NCBI GenBank assembly: GCA_903871775.1
Contig: CAIQIA010000011.1
Coordinates: 310,001 to 374,000 of the forward strand
Origin: an uncultured cyanobacterium
GTDB taxonomy: Bacteria > Cyanobacteriota > Cyanobacteriia > PCC-6307 > Cyanobiaceae
Reading direction: 5' to 3'
Length of the DNA stretch: 64,000 nt
Shown: piece by piece, positions 17,194-25,253 of the stretch
Numbering within the stretch: position 1 is the stretch's first letter
Layout: each line of letters opens with the position of its first letter
Position numbers and translations under genes: made by a program
The notes under the pieces: generated by a model
Databases searched by the model: none
Told to the model about the DNA's origin: nothing
The model's input: only the letters and a program-made list of their open reading frames with translations

Positions 17194-18474
17194 TCACTTG
17201 AGGGCCTTGATCTTGAGGCTGTTGAGGTAACCCTGAGGATTGTTCGGATCGAACTTCACACCATCGAAGAAGGTCTCCACCCCGCGGGAATCGGAGGCCG
17301 GGCCGTTGCCGAAGCCGTTGGCCTTGGCCGCCGCCCGCCACAGATCGGCACGATTCACCTGGTTGACGAGGGCCTTGATGTTGGTGCCCTTGGGCAGATA
17401 GCCCCAGCGGATGTCTTCGGTCACGAACCAGGTGTCGTGGCTCTTGTAAGGGAAGGAGGCGTTGTTGCCCCAGAACTTCATCTTGTACGGGCTGTTGGTC
17501 ACCTTGCGGCCATCACCGTAGTCGACGGTTCCCTGCAGGCGGGGCAGAAGATCGTCGACGGTGGCCTTCACGTACTTGTCTTCAGCGAGAATGGTGGCCA
17601 GCTCCTTGGTGTTGGCCGGATCATCGGCCCACTTCTGGGCTTGCTGCACGGCCATCAGCAGCCGCAGGGCCGCGTTCGGATTCTTCTTCACCCAGTCGGC
17701 CCGCATGGAGAAGGCTTTTTCGGGATGCTCCTTCCAGATCTCACCGGTCTGGGTGATCGTGTAACCCAGCTTCTTGTTCACCAGCCGCTCGTTCCACGGT
17801 TCACCCACGCAGAACACATCCATGGTGCCGCTCTGCATGTTGGCCACCATCTGCGGCGGCGGAACCACCACCAGGTCGGCTTCCTTGTTGGGGTCGACAC
17901 CATTGGCGGCCAGCCAGTAGCGCATCCAGAGGTCGTGGGTGCCGCCCGGGAAGGTGACGGCGGCCTTGAACTTGTCGCCGCTCTTGTTCTTCTTCTCGAC
18001 CGTGGCCTCGAGGTTGGCCGCCTTGACCTTCAGTTTTTCATCCAGAAATTCCTTGGAGCCCGAGATGGCCTGCCCCTGGGTGTTGAGCCTTGCCAGAATC
18101 ACCATCGGCACCGGCTGCTTGCTCTTGCTGATGGCACCGGTGGTCAGCAGGTAGGGCATCGGCGAGAGGATGTGGGCGCCATCGATGCCGCCCTTGGCGC
18201 CACCCAGCTCGAGGTTGTCGCGGGTCACGGCCCACGAGGTCTGCTTCTTGAGCTCGACGCCGGTCATGCCCTGCTTGGCGAAGAACCCTTTTTCCTTGGC
18301 GATGATCAGCGGCGCAGCATCGGTCAGGGCAATGAAGCCCAGGTCGACGTCGGTGGTTTCGGGTTTGCCCGGTGCCGCCAGGGCCACCAGGGGCGACAGC
18401 AGCAGCGACGCCGAGAGGGCAGCCGCAGAGGTGACGGCGGTTCGCAGCACGAACCGGCGGGACAGCGCACGCAT
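17194..18474 (-). CDS. nrtA: Nitrate-binding protein of the ABC importer
   Basis: Periplasmic nitrate/nitrite-binding subunit (426 residues). The N-terminus is a twin-arginine signal (ALSRRFVLRTAVTSAAALSASLLL, ending LVALAAPGK). Family motifs follow: VDLGFIALTDAAPLIIAKEKGFF, GGAKGGIDGAHILSPMPYLLTTG, FPGGTHDLWMRYWLAANGVDP, FCVGEPWNERLV, TWFVTEDIRWGYLP. No lipobox cysteine follows the signal, unlike the lipoprotein NrtA of Synechococcus elongatus. The ATG at 18474 is chosen because it starts the signal; an upstream ATG at 18537 would add 21 unlikely residues. First gene of nrtABCD. Confidence 0.95.
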   Translation of the reverse strand: MRALSRRFVLRTAVTSAAALSASLLLSPLVALAAPGKPETTDVDLGFIALTDAAPLIIAKEKGFFAKQGMTGVELKKQTSWAVTRDNLELGGAKGGIDGAHILSPMPYLLTTGAISKSKQPVPMVILARLNTQGQAISGSKEFLDEKLKVKAANLEATVEKKNKSGDKFKAAVTFPGGTHDLWMRYWLAANGVDPNKEADLVVVPPPQMVANMQSGTMDVFCVGEPWNERLVNKKLGYTITQTGEIWKEHPEKAFSMRADWVKKNPNAALRLLMAVQQAQKWADDPANTKELATILAEDKYVKATVDDLLPRLQGTVDYGDGRKVTNSPYKMKFWGNNASFPYKSHDTWFVTEDIRWGYLPKGTNIKALVNQVNRADLWRAAAKANGFGNGPASDSRGVETFFDGVKFDPNNPQGYLNSLKIKALK

Positions 18475-18555
18475 GGGGGGGAAGATCAGGAACGCCCGGT
18501 GTCGAAAAGCAGCACCCGGGGATGGTTGACGGCGCAACAGCTGACCGCCGGTTCA

Positions 18556-18597
18556 AGAACACCACGCAGCCGCGCCCCGGCCTGTGGCGACCGTTAC
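18556..18597 (-). promoter_or_regulatory. NtcA-type promoter of nrtABCD
   Basis: On the minus strand GTA-N8-CAC spans 18597-18584, and TGTTCT at 18561-18556 follows after exactly 22 bases; it has T1 and T6 of TAN3T, with G in position 2. The nrtA ATG is about 80 bases further on. The box overlaps the last codons of the upstream gene (stop at 18594). Confidence 0.6.
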
Positions 18598-19055
18598 CGA
18601 ATCGGCCCCTGATCCGCGAGGCCGAACTCGGCCAGGGCCCGGGCCAGGTTGTGGCGACCGTGGCCCGGCAGCGACAGCTTCAGGAGCGCGAAGCGCTGCA
18701 GTTCATCCAGGCTGGCCCAGGCGCCCTCGTCCACGGCAAGGCCCAGCTCGGCGGTGGCGGCGGCCACCACCGGCGGCAGCGGCCCGCTGCCCTGCCAGGG
18801 CTCCCCGTGGGCGGGGGGCAGGGGGGTCGTTTCCTCCGCGAGGGCCTCGATCAGCGCCGCCAGGCCGGCGCCATCGTCGGGCCAGTGCAGCAGGGCGCGC
18901 CGCCGCGCCTCGCCCCAGCCCAGCCAGGTCTGCAGCCGCAGCTTGCGGCCGCAGAGGTCCAGCTTGCGCCGCACGGCCATGGGGATGCAGCGCAGGTCGC
19001 CGCCGAAGTCGCTCTCGAAGGCGAACAGGCGGTTGTGCAGGCCGGTGTCAGCCAT
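18594..19055 (-). CDS. Nitrate reductase associated protein
   Basis: A 153-residue soluble protein matching the cyanobacterial 'nitrate reductase associated protein' family (Nitr_red_assoc). It begins LFAFESDFGGDLRCIPMAVRRKLDLCGRKL, has a central Pro-rich linker and ends with LDELQRFALLKLSLPGHGRHNLARALAEFGL. The family is almost always found beside nitrate-assimilation genes; its biochemical role is not established. The start overlaps the end of the TrpD2-like gene by 8 bases, so the two are co-transcribed. Its 3' end contains part of the nrtA NtcA box. Confidence 0.85.
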   Translation of the reverse strand: MADTGLHNRLFAFESDFGGDLRCIPMAVRRKLDLCGRKLRLQTWLGWGEARRRALLHWPDDGAGLAALIEALAEETTPLPPAHGEPWQGSGPLPPVVAAATAELGLAVDEGAWASLDELQRFALLKLSLPGHGRHNLARALAEFGLADQGPIR

Positions 19056-20145
19056 CGCAGGCCCTCCGCAGCCGGCCCAGCCGCTGCAGCAGCTCCCCCC
19101 CGGCGATCAGGGCATCGGCCCGGCGCAGTCCGGCGGCCGCATCCTCCGCCTGGCCGCAGAGCCACAGCTGCACCCCCAGGTTCCAGCGCAAGGCCGGCGC
19201 CAGGGGGCCGTCGCCGCCGAGGGCCGCGAGGGCGGCGACGGTCCAGGCGTCGAGGCCCTCCCACGGGGCGTCGAGGGTGGGCAGGCCGTGGTCGCGGGGA
19301 TGCAGGATCAGCCGTTCGGTCTGGCCCCGGCGCCGCCGACCCACGATCGCGGCCCGGGCCAGGGGCAGGTCGGTGGACCCTTCCAGCCCCTTGACGGTGA
19401 TCACATCGTTTTCTCCGGCGAGATCGAGGGCCGCCCAGGCGCGGGCCTCGGTGGGGGGATGCACGAAGCCGCTCACCAGCAGGTGCTCCCCCCGGTGGGG
19501 GGTCCAGAGCAGTTCGAGGCTGGCCACCGGCGGCCGCTTGCCGATGGCGTCGCGCACGGGCAGCAGCCGTTGGGCTGCCGGAAAGTGGCGGGGCTGATGG
19601 CACAGGGCCAGGCCTTCGGCCGTCAGCAGCGCCTGCATCGCCGCCAGGTCGCAGCGGTCGAGGGGCAACCCCAGGGCCCGCCACAGTTCCGCCAGGGTGA
19701 TGCCGTACTTGACCGGCATCGGCTCGCCGCCGCTCAGCACCACGCAGTCGCCGGCCGCCAGCAGGCCCAGGGTCACCAGCGGCAGCAGCGGCGCCGTGCG
19801 GCTGCGGCCGTCGTAGGGCACCCCGAAGCAGAGGGCGCGGCGGCCGGGGGTGGTGAGCCCGGGGCCGTGGCGGCGGTAACTGGCCAGCATGCCCGCCAGC
19901 TCCTGGGGTTCGGGCCGGCGGATGCGGTGGGCGATCAGAAAGGCCCCCAGCTGGGCGTCCGACGCCTCCCCCAGCAGCATCGCGTCCATGGCCTCCTCGG
20001 CTTCGGCCAGGGTGAGCCCGCTGCTGGTGTGCTCGCCACTGCCGACCTTGCCCAGCAGTTCGCGGAAGCGGCGCTGGGCGGCGGTCAGCTGGGTGCCACG
20101 GGCGGTGGCCTGGGTCATCCGCAGGGCGATGGGTGCAGGTCCCAT
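19048..20145 (-). CDS. Anthranilate phosphoribosyltransferase-like protein (TrpD2-like)
   Basis: A 365-residue member of the glycosyltransferase family 3 / TrpD-like group. It shows an N-terminal helical domain (LTLAEAEEAMDAMLLGEASDAQLGAFLIAHRIR) and a phosphoribosyltransferase-like core (CFGVPYDGRSRTAPLLPL, VVLSGGEPMPVKYGITLAELWRALG, ENDVITVKGLEGSTDLPL). In canonical TrpD the diphosphate loop is GTGGD; here the region reads GVPYDGRSRT, so it is probably not tryptophan biosynthetic. Such proteins recur next to nirA and nitrate genes in cyanobacteria with unknown function. Starts: ATG 20145, or ATG 20118. Divergent from nirA. Confidence 0.75.
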   Translation of the reverse strand: MGPAPIALRMTQATARGTQLTAAQRRFRELLGKVGSGEHTSSGLTLAEAEEAMDAMLLGEASDAQLGAFLIAHRIRRPEPQELAGMLASYRRHGPGLTTPGRRALCFGVPYDGRSRTAPLLPLVTLGLLAAGDCVVLSGGEPMPVKYGITLAELWRALGLPLDRCDLAAMQALLTAEGLALCHQPRHFPAAQRLLPVRDAIGKRPPVASLELLWTPHRGEHLLVSGFVHPPTEARAWAALDLAGENDVITVKGLEGSTDLPLARAAIVGRRRRGQTERLILHPRDHGLPTLDAPWEGLDAWTVAALAALGGDGPLAPALRWNLGVQLWLCGQAEDAAAGLRRADALIAGGELLQRLGRLRRACDG

Positions 20146-20177
20146 TCAAGACGGGGGGCTGCAGGGCCGCCCGTTCG

Positions 20178-20219
20178 GTAGCGATGCTGACAGGCGGGTG
20201 CGGCGGCGGCCCTGAAAGT
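20178..20219 (+). promoter_or_regulatory. NtcA-type promoter of nirA
   Basis: GTA-N8-GAC lies at 20178-20191 inside the same 17-mer found before cynS (20175-20191). Exactly 22 bases on is GAAAGT (20214-20219), which keeps A2 and T6 of TAN3T. The predicted leader to the nirA ATG is about 95 bases. It lies between the divergent TrpD2-like gene and nirA. Confidence 0.65.
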
Positions 20220-20321
20220 GGTGCGACGCGAGTCCCCGGGATCGCTGCGACCCGGTCGCAATCCAGTTCCTGCCATCCGGGTTTTGTCGTCGTCTCAACG
20301 TCTTTCCCCCGCCTTCTGACC

Positions 20322-21845
20322 ATGACGTCCACCGCCAGCCGCCTGAGCAAGGTGGAGCAGGCCAAGGCCGACCGCTGTGGCCTCGAACTGGCCCCCGAGC
20401 TGGCCGACCTCGCCAGCCGCGGCTGGGAGCAGCTCGACGAGGCCGACCTGACCATCCGGCTCAAATGGCTCGGCATCTTCTTCCGACCGGTGACGCCGGG
20501 GCGGTTCATGGTGCGCCTGCGGCTGCCCAACGGTGTGCTGCAGGCCCGCCAGCTGGCCCTGCTGGCCGACACCGTCGACCGCTGCGGCGCCGAGGGCAGC
20601 GCCGACCTCACCACTCGCCAGAACATCCAGCTGCGGGGGTTGCTGCTGGATGACATGGCGCCGCTGCTGCGGGACCTGGAGGCGGTGGGTCTCACCAGCC
20701 ACCGCTCGGGCCACGACAATCCCCGCAACATCACGGGCCACCCCCTGGCCGGCATCGATCCCGATGAGCTGATCGACACCCGGCCCCTGGCCGATGCCAT
20801 CCAGGCCGCCGTGCTGGCGGCCGACGACATCGACAACCTGCCCCGCAAGTTCAACATCGCCGTCGGGGGGGCCTCCGACAGCTTTCTGCTGCACAACGAT
20901 CTCGCCTTTCTGCCGGCCGAACGGGACGGCGTGCTGGGCTTTGCGGTGCAGGTGGGGGGCTTCTTCTCGGGCCAGCGCAACGAACTGGCCGTGCCCCTGG
21001 GTCTCTGGCTCGCCCCCGCCGCCCTGCCGGCCTTCAGCCTGGCGGTGCTGCGGGTCTTCCACGCCGAAGGCGACCGCGGCAACCGCGGCAAGGCCCGGCT
21101 GATGTATGTGATCGACCGCCTCGGCCTGGCCGGCTTCCGCGAGGCGGTGCTGCAGCGGTTCGACGGCGAGGCCCATCCGTTCGACGGCGACCATCTGGTG
21201 ACCCGCGAGCCTCGCCCGCTGCTGGGGATTCATCCCCAGCGCCAGCCCGGCCTGCACTGGGTGGGGCTGCATGTGCCCCTGGGCCGCCTCGATGCCGAGG
21301 GCATGGCGGGTCTGGCACGGCTGGCCACCACCTACGGCAATGGTGAACTGCGGCTCACCGAGAACCAGAACGTGCTGCTGGTGGGTGTGCCGGCCGACCG
21401 CCTCGAGGCCCTTCAGGCCGAACCGCTGCTGCAGCGCTACGCGCCAGACCCGGGGCCGCTGCTGGCCGAGGCGGTGAGCTGCACCGGCAGCGCCTACTGC
21501 GGCTTCGCCCTGATCCCCACCAAGACCACCGCGGCCACGGTGCTCGAGGGGTTGCAGCAGCGGCTCGAGCTGCCCCATCCCGTGCGCACCCACTGGACCG
21601 GTTGCCCCAACTCGTGCGGCCAGGCCCAGCTGGGGGCCATTGGTCTGATGGGGGCCAAGGCCCGCCACGAGGGGGCGATGGTGCCGGCGGCGAAGCTGAT
21701 GGTGGGTGGTGCCACCGGGGGCGCCCCTGCCCTGGCGGAGGTGCGCCACAAGGGCATCCCGCTGCAGCAGCTGCCCGATGCCCTCGAGCAGCTGCTGGTG
21801 GACGAGTTCGGGGCCCGGCGGCGGCCCGGGGCAGGATCGGTGTGA
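20322..21845 (+). CDS. nirA: Ferredoxin-nitrite reductase
   Basis: Reduces nitrite to ammonium with six electrons from reduced ferredoxin. The 507-residue protein has both ferredoxin-like repeats and siroheme/4Fe-4S motifs: TTRQNIQLRG, HDNPRNITGHP, the first cysteine pair in SCTGSAYCGFALIPTK, and the second in HWTGCPNSCGQAQLG. The ATG at 20322 gives the usual length and lies 100 bases downstream of the NtcA-type promoter. Its stop overlaps the GTG of the CbiX-like gene (GTGA), linking the apoenzyme to siroheme synthesis genes. Confidence 0.97.
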   Translation: MTSTASRLSKVEQAKADRCGLELAPELADLASRGWEQLDEADLTIRLKWLGIFFRPVTPGRFMVRLRLPNGVLQARQLALLADTVDRCGAEGSADLTTRQNIQLRGLLLDDMAPLLRDLEAVGLTSHRSGHDNPRNITGHPLAGIDPDELIDTRPLADAIQAAVLAADDIDNLPRKFNIAVGGASDSFLLHNDLAFLPAERDGVLGFAVQVGGFFSGQRNELAVPLGLWLAPAALPAFSLAVLRVFHAEGDRGNRGKARLMYVIDRLGLAGFREAVLQRFDGEAHPFDGDHLVTREPRPLLGIHPQRQPGLHWVGLHVPLGRLDAEGMAGLARLATTYGNGELRLTENQNVLLVGVPADRLEALQAEPLLQRYAPDPGPLLAEAVSCTGSAYCGFALIPTKTTAATVLEGLQQRLELPHPVRTHWTGCPNSCGQAQLGAIGLMGAKARHEGAMVPAAKLMVGGATGGAPALAEVRHKGIPLQQLPDALEQLLVDEFGARRRPGAGSV

Positions 21846-23131
21846 CCCTCGCGTCTGGGTGTGTGGAGCCCGGTCTGTACCGCGCCCTGCGGGGCACCGA
21901 CCGCTGGCAGGCCCTGCAACAGCTGCGGCGCGGGGGGCTGGACCGTCCCCTCGACTGGCTCGAAGCCCTGGCCGACCCCGAGGGGGGCTGCGACGGCCCC
22001 CTGCTGAGGTTGATCGCCGAGACGGTCGACGCCGATGGCCCCGGGGCGTCGACCCTGCTGGCCTGGGTGCTGGCGGCTCCGTCCGCCGACTGGGCTGAGC
22101 CCCTGGCGGCCCTCACCCCCCTGCTGGTGCGGCGGCGGTCGGCCCTGGCGGCGGGTCTGCGGCGGGCCCTCGGCCGTGGCGGCGATGCCCTGCTGCTGCC
22201 GCTGCTGGGCAGCCAGCGCGAGCCCATCGATGCCGCGTTGCTGATCGATCGTGCCCGCCGGCCGGGTCCGGCCGATGAGCGGCGCGCGGCCCTCGAGGGC
22301 CTGGCCCGGGGCTTTTCGGCCTGGCCGCCGCGGCCCCTGCGGGCGCTGTTGCTGGAGCTGGCCCACGACCTCGACCCGCTCCTGGCGGCCGGGGCCGTTG
22401 ACCTGCTCGATCGCCTGCCCTGGCCCCTGCTCGGCCTCGACCGTCTCGACGGGGCCCGCCTCGAACCAAGCGTGGCGGCCCGGCTGGCCCGGCGGCGGGC
22501 CGGCCGCCGCCCGTCCGATCTGCTGCTGCTGGCCCACGGCCGCGCCGGTGGCGTGGCCCCCGCCGAGCTCACCTCGCTGGTCGATGAGCTGGCCCGCCGC
22601 CGGGGCGGACGGGTGGTGCTGCAGCTGCTCACCGCCGCCGACGGCGCCGCGGCCCCGGCCGCCAGCGGCGAGCCGGCGCCCATCACCCTGGTGCCGCTGT
22701 TTTTGCTGCCCGGCGAGCATGTGCGCCACGACGTGGCCGCCGTCGCCGCCGCCTGGCGTCACCGGGGCTGGCCCCTGCGGCGGTTGCCGTTCCTGGGGGC
22801 CTGGCCCGCCTGGCAGCAGGCCCTGGCCCAGGCCCTGGCCGAACGGCGGGCGATGGGCCACGACCCCCTGCTGCTGCACCATCCCCTCAGCGGACCCCTG
22901 GCCCATCGCCATGGCGCGGCCCTGACGCGCCGCCTGGGGGTGCCCTGCCGGGCCTGGGACGGGGCCGATGCCGATGGGGCGGCTGCTTACATGGAGGGTC
23001 AGCCGTCCCCGGTGCCCGTGCCCCTGGCCCTGGCGACGAACCGCCTCACCGAGGCCCTGGCCGCCTCCCCCCTGCTGCTGCAGCCCCGCTTCCGCAGCCT
23101 GCTGCTGGAGCAGCTTCTGCGTCTCCCCTGA
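21842..23131 (+). CDS. CbiX-like sirohydrochlorin chelatase with unknown N-terminal domain
   Basis: A 429-residue protein translationally coupled to nirA. The C-terminal ~200 residues resemble the CbiX/SirB chelatase fold: DLLLLAHGRAGG with the active-site His, VTLVPLFLLPGEHVRHDV with a second His, and LLLHHPLSGPLAHRHGAALTRRLG. The N-terminal ~220 residues are Leu/Ala/Arg-rich, helical and repeat-like (LLRLIAETVDADG, LLLPLLGSQREPIDAALLIDRA), perhaps HEAT-like. Between nirA and cobA, iron insertion into sirohydrochlorin for NirA is the likely job. The N-terminal half is unexplained. Confidence 0.75.
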   Translation: MTLASGCVEPGLYRALRGTDRWQALQQLRRGGLDRPLDWLEALADPEGGCDGPLLRLIAETVDADGPGASTLLAWVLAAPSADWAEPLAALTPLLVRRRSALAAGLRRALGRGGDALLLPLLGSQREPIDAALLIDRARRPGPADERRAALEGLARGFSAWPPRPLRALLLELAHDLDPLLAAGAVDLLDRLPWPLLGLDRLDGARLEPSVAARLARRRAGRRPSDLLLLAHGRAGGVAPAELTSLVDELARRRGGRVVLQLLTAADGAAAPAASGEPAPITLVPLFLLPGEHVRHDVAAVAAAWRHRGWPLRRLPFLGAWPAWQQALAQALAERRAMGHDPLLLHHPLSGPLAHRHGAALTRRLGVPCRAWDGADADGAAAYMEGQPSPVPVPLALATNRLTEALAASPLLLQPRFRSLLLEQLLRLP

Positions 23132-23156
23132 TCTCCCCTTCGTTTTCTCGCACCGC

Positions 23157-23936
23157 ATGAGCAGCGGCATCGTCTATCTGGTCGGGGCCGGCCCCGGCGA
23201 TCCCGACCTGCTCACCCTGCGGGCCCATCGGCTGCTGCAGCGCTGTGATGCCCTGGTGCACGACGCCCTGGTGCCCCTCGAACTGCTCGAGCTGCTGCCC
23301 GAGGGCTGTGCCGTGCATCCCGTCGGCAAGCGCCGGGGTCACCATTCGGTGCCCCAGCCCAGCACCAACGAGCTGCTGGTCGAGCTGGCGGGCCGCCATC
23401 GCTGCATCGTGCGCCTCAAGGGGGGGGATCCGTTCCTCTTCGGCCGCGGCGGCGAAGAAGCGGCCTACCTGGCCAGCCATGGCATCGCCGTTGAGGTGGT
23501 GCCCGGCGTCACCGCCGGCATCGCCGCCCCGGCCTATGCCGGCATCCCCGTGACCCATCGGCGGGCCGGTTCGTCGGTGACCTTCGTCACCGGCCATGAA
23601 GAGATCGACAAGGATCGGGCCGGGGTCGACTGGCGTGGCCTGGCCCGCAGCAGCGATGGGCTGGTGATCTACATGGGCCTGCATAACCTGCGCCGCATCG
23701 CCGAAGAACTGCTGGCGGGGGGGCTGGCGGCTGAGACCCCTGCGGCCGTGATCCAGCAGGGCAGCGTCAGCGGTCAGCGGCTGCTGATTGCCCCCCTCGC
23801 CGAGCTGGCCGACGCGGCCGACGCCCAGCAGATCAGCGCCCCGGCCATCGTGGTTGTGGGTCAGGTGGTGGCCGAACGGGTCGAAGCCTGTGCGCCGCTG
23901 CCGGCACCGGTCACGATGCCGCAGCCTCTGGGCTGA
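23157..23936 (+). CDS. cobA: Uroporphyrinogen-III C-methyltransferase
   Basis: Methylates uroporphyrinogen III at C2 and C7 with SAM to give precorrin-2, the branch point to siroheme and cobalamin. The 259-residue protein has all signatures: VYLVGAGPGDPDLLTLRA, the DALVHDALVP segment, GHHSVPQ, RLKGGDPFLFGRGGEE, VVPGVTAGIAAPAYAGIPVTHR and VIYMGL. It is a stand-alone methyltransferase, not a CysG fusion. Third gene of the nirA-cbiX-cobA unit. The 3' end overlaps the convergent cyclase-like gene by 26 bases. Confidence 0.96.
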   Translation: MSSGIVYLVGAGPGDPDLLTLRAHRLLQRCDALVHDALVPLELLELLPEGCAVHPVGKRRGHHSVPQPSTNELLVELAGRHRCIVRLKGGDPFLFGRGGEEAAYLASHGIAVEVVPGVTAGIAAPAYAGIPVTHRRAGSSVTFVTGHEEIDKDRAGVDWRGLARSSDGLVIYMGLHNLRRIAEELLAGGLAAETPAAVIQQGSVSGQRLLIAPLAELADAADAQQISAPAIVVVGQVVAERVEACAPLPAPVTMPQPLG

Positions 23937-24909
23937 GGGGCGGCAGCTGCCGGGCGGCGGCATAGACCATGTCGCCGCCGAGGATGGTGCCGTCGTAGCC
24001 CTCGATCTGCACGCAGTCGGGCTGGGGTTTCCACCAGCCATCGCGCAGGCCGGGATGGTCGGGGGCGGTCTCCTGCAGGCCGTCGAGCACCGCCTGGGTG
24101 AGCAGGATCGGGCTCGATTCTGCGGCGGTGGTGTTGATCAGCGTCCGTTCAAACCGCTGAAAGTGGCTGTTGCGGTGCTTGAGGTAGCAGGAGCTGGTGC
24201 TTTCGAGATCATCGAGGAAGTCTTCGTAGCTGCGCTCCCGCCACTTCCACTGGGTCGTGCCGGTGGTGACGTGGTGGCTGCCTTCCCGCACGCCCGCCTG
24301 CGACTGGCTGTGGCTGCGCTGGGCGGCCGCCGCCAGCCGTGCCGCCCGCCGCATGGGGCTGCCGAGCCAGATCAGGCTGTGCAGGCCTTCGCCGCCACCG
24401 TCGCCGCTGGCGGGCCGGGGATGGCAACGGCTGGCGACCACCGCTCCGTGGTCGATGCCGATGCCGGCGACCAGCGGCAGGCCGGGCAGGTGGCGCGCCA
24501 GCAGGCAGCGGCAGAGGCTGTGCAGCAGGATCGCCGTGTCGGTGGCCTTCTGGAAGCAGCCTGACCGGTCGAACAGCACCGAGAGGCCGTCGTCGCTGAG
24601 GGTGCGCAGATGGCCGCCGTGCTGGCGGGCGCCGGCCGTCAGCACCTGCATCACCGCCCCATGCACCTGCGGATAGCGGTCGGGTCCGAGCTGCTCCTCA
24701 AGGGTGTCGATGTCATGCAGGGTGAGATGCAGCACACAGGTCTGCAGCGTCTTGGCGTACTTGCGCCCCTCGTCGAGCTGGGCGTGGGTGATGTCTGGAT
24801 CGTTGATCAACGGCACATAGGCCGTGTCGAAGCAGCGCAGCTGGAACCCCTCGGCCAGGATCGCGCTCACCTGGCGGTCGAGCAGAGCCAGGATGTGGGA
24901 GAGAGCCAT
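23911..24909 (-). CDS. Degenerate class III nucleotide cyclase-like protein
   Basis: A 332-residue protein with the outline of a class III adenylate/guanylate cyclase catalytic domain: a first strand VLHLTLHDIDTLEEQLG, HGGHLRTLSDDGLSVLF, LCRCLLARHLPGLPLVAGIGIDHGAVVASR, then SLIWLGSPMRRAARLAAAAQ in place of the usual G..VN.AaRL helix. The first strand lacks the canonical FxDIxGFT metal-binding Asp. A partial Asp motif (LHDID) is offset, so activity is uncertain. The C-terminal ~130 residues (YEDFLDDLESTSSCYLKHRNSHFQRFERT) are not recognised. Such cyclases occur in Pycsar defence or signalling, but no effector gene is adjacent. Confidence 0.6.
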   Translation of the reverse strand: MALSHILALLDRQVSAILAEGFQLRCFDTAYVPLINDPDITHAQLDEGRKYAKTLQTCVLHLTLHDIDTLEEQLGPDRYPQVHGAVMQVLTAGARQHGGHLRTLSDDGLSVLFDRSGCFQKATDTAILLHSLCRCLLARHLPGLPLVAGIGIDHGAVVASRCHPRPASGDGGGEGLHSLIWLGSPMRRAARLAAAAQRSHSQSQAGVREGSHHVTTGTTQWKWRERSYEDFLDDLESTSSCYLKHRNSHFQRFERTLINTTAAESSPILLTQAVLDGLQETAPDHPGLRDGWWKPQPDCVQIEGYDGTILGGDMVYAAARQLPPLSPEAAAS

Positions 24910-25253
24910 GGGGGCCGGGGGGGACGGTATCGGGCCGGGGCATCGTCAACCTGCGCCGCACCTTACTGCGCGGCAGGCCGGCGGCAGATCTGCTTCTGGA
25001 CAGAAAAAAGGCGGTGCCGTCGACACCGCCCGCCTGTCCCATGCCCCAACCTTTTCAGGTCGGACCGCCATGATGCGCACAGCACCGTTGCGGCATGGTG
25101 GCTGATGACACCATTTCGCTGAGCCGTGTGGGACCCGTCACCGCGGGGCGGATCAGCGACTGAACTCCTGGATTCGGTAGCGGATGCGGCGATGGATGCC
25201 GGCGTCCCACGGCCTAATGGTTAACCCTTCACCAGCCCCCGCCACGGTCTGCC
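24910..25253. other. 344-base intergenic region
   Basis: No coding frame here looks real. It holds the upstream region of the cyclase-like gene, a strong hairpin with a poly-A tract (a minus-strand terminator at 25004-25030), and toward 25210-25230 an AT-richer stretch CCTAATGGTTAACCC that may be the promoter of the cupin gene. The ~180 bases between could encode a minus-strand small RNA ending at that terminator; I do not recognise a known RNA family. Confidence 0.5.
25004..25030 (-). terminator. Rho-independent terminator, minus strand
   Basis: On the minus strand a 7-bp stem GGCGGTG/CACCGCC (25030-25010) is followed by six Ts (25009-25004). The nearest minus-strand gene upstream is the transglutaminase gene ending at 25717, so a transcript would have to run antisense across the cupin gene, or a separate small RNA is terminated here. 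Confidence 0.7.

Noticed and set aside
25150-25200. NtcA-like GTAGCGGATGC near 25178
   Set aside because: The second half reads GGC instead of NAC, and no TAN3T hexamer stands at 22-23 bases.
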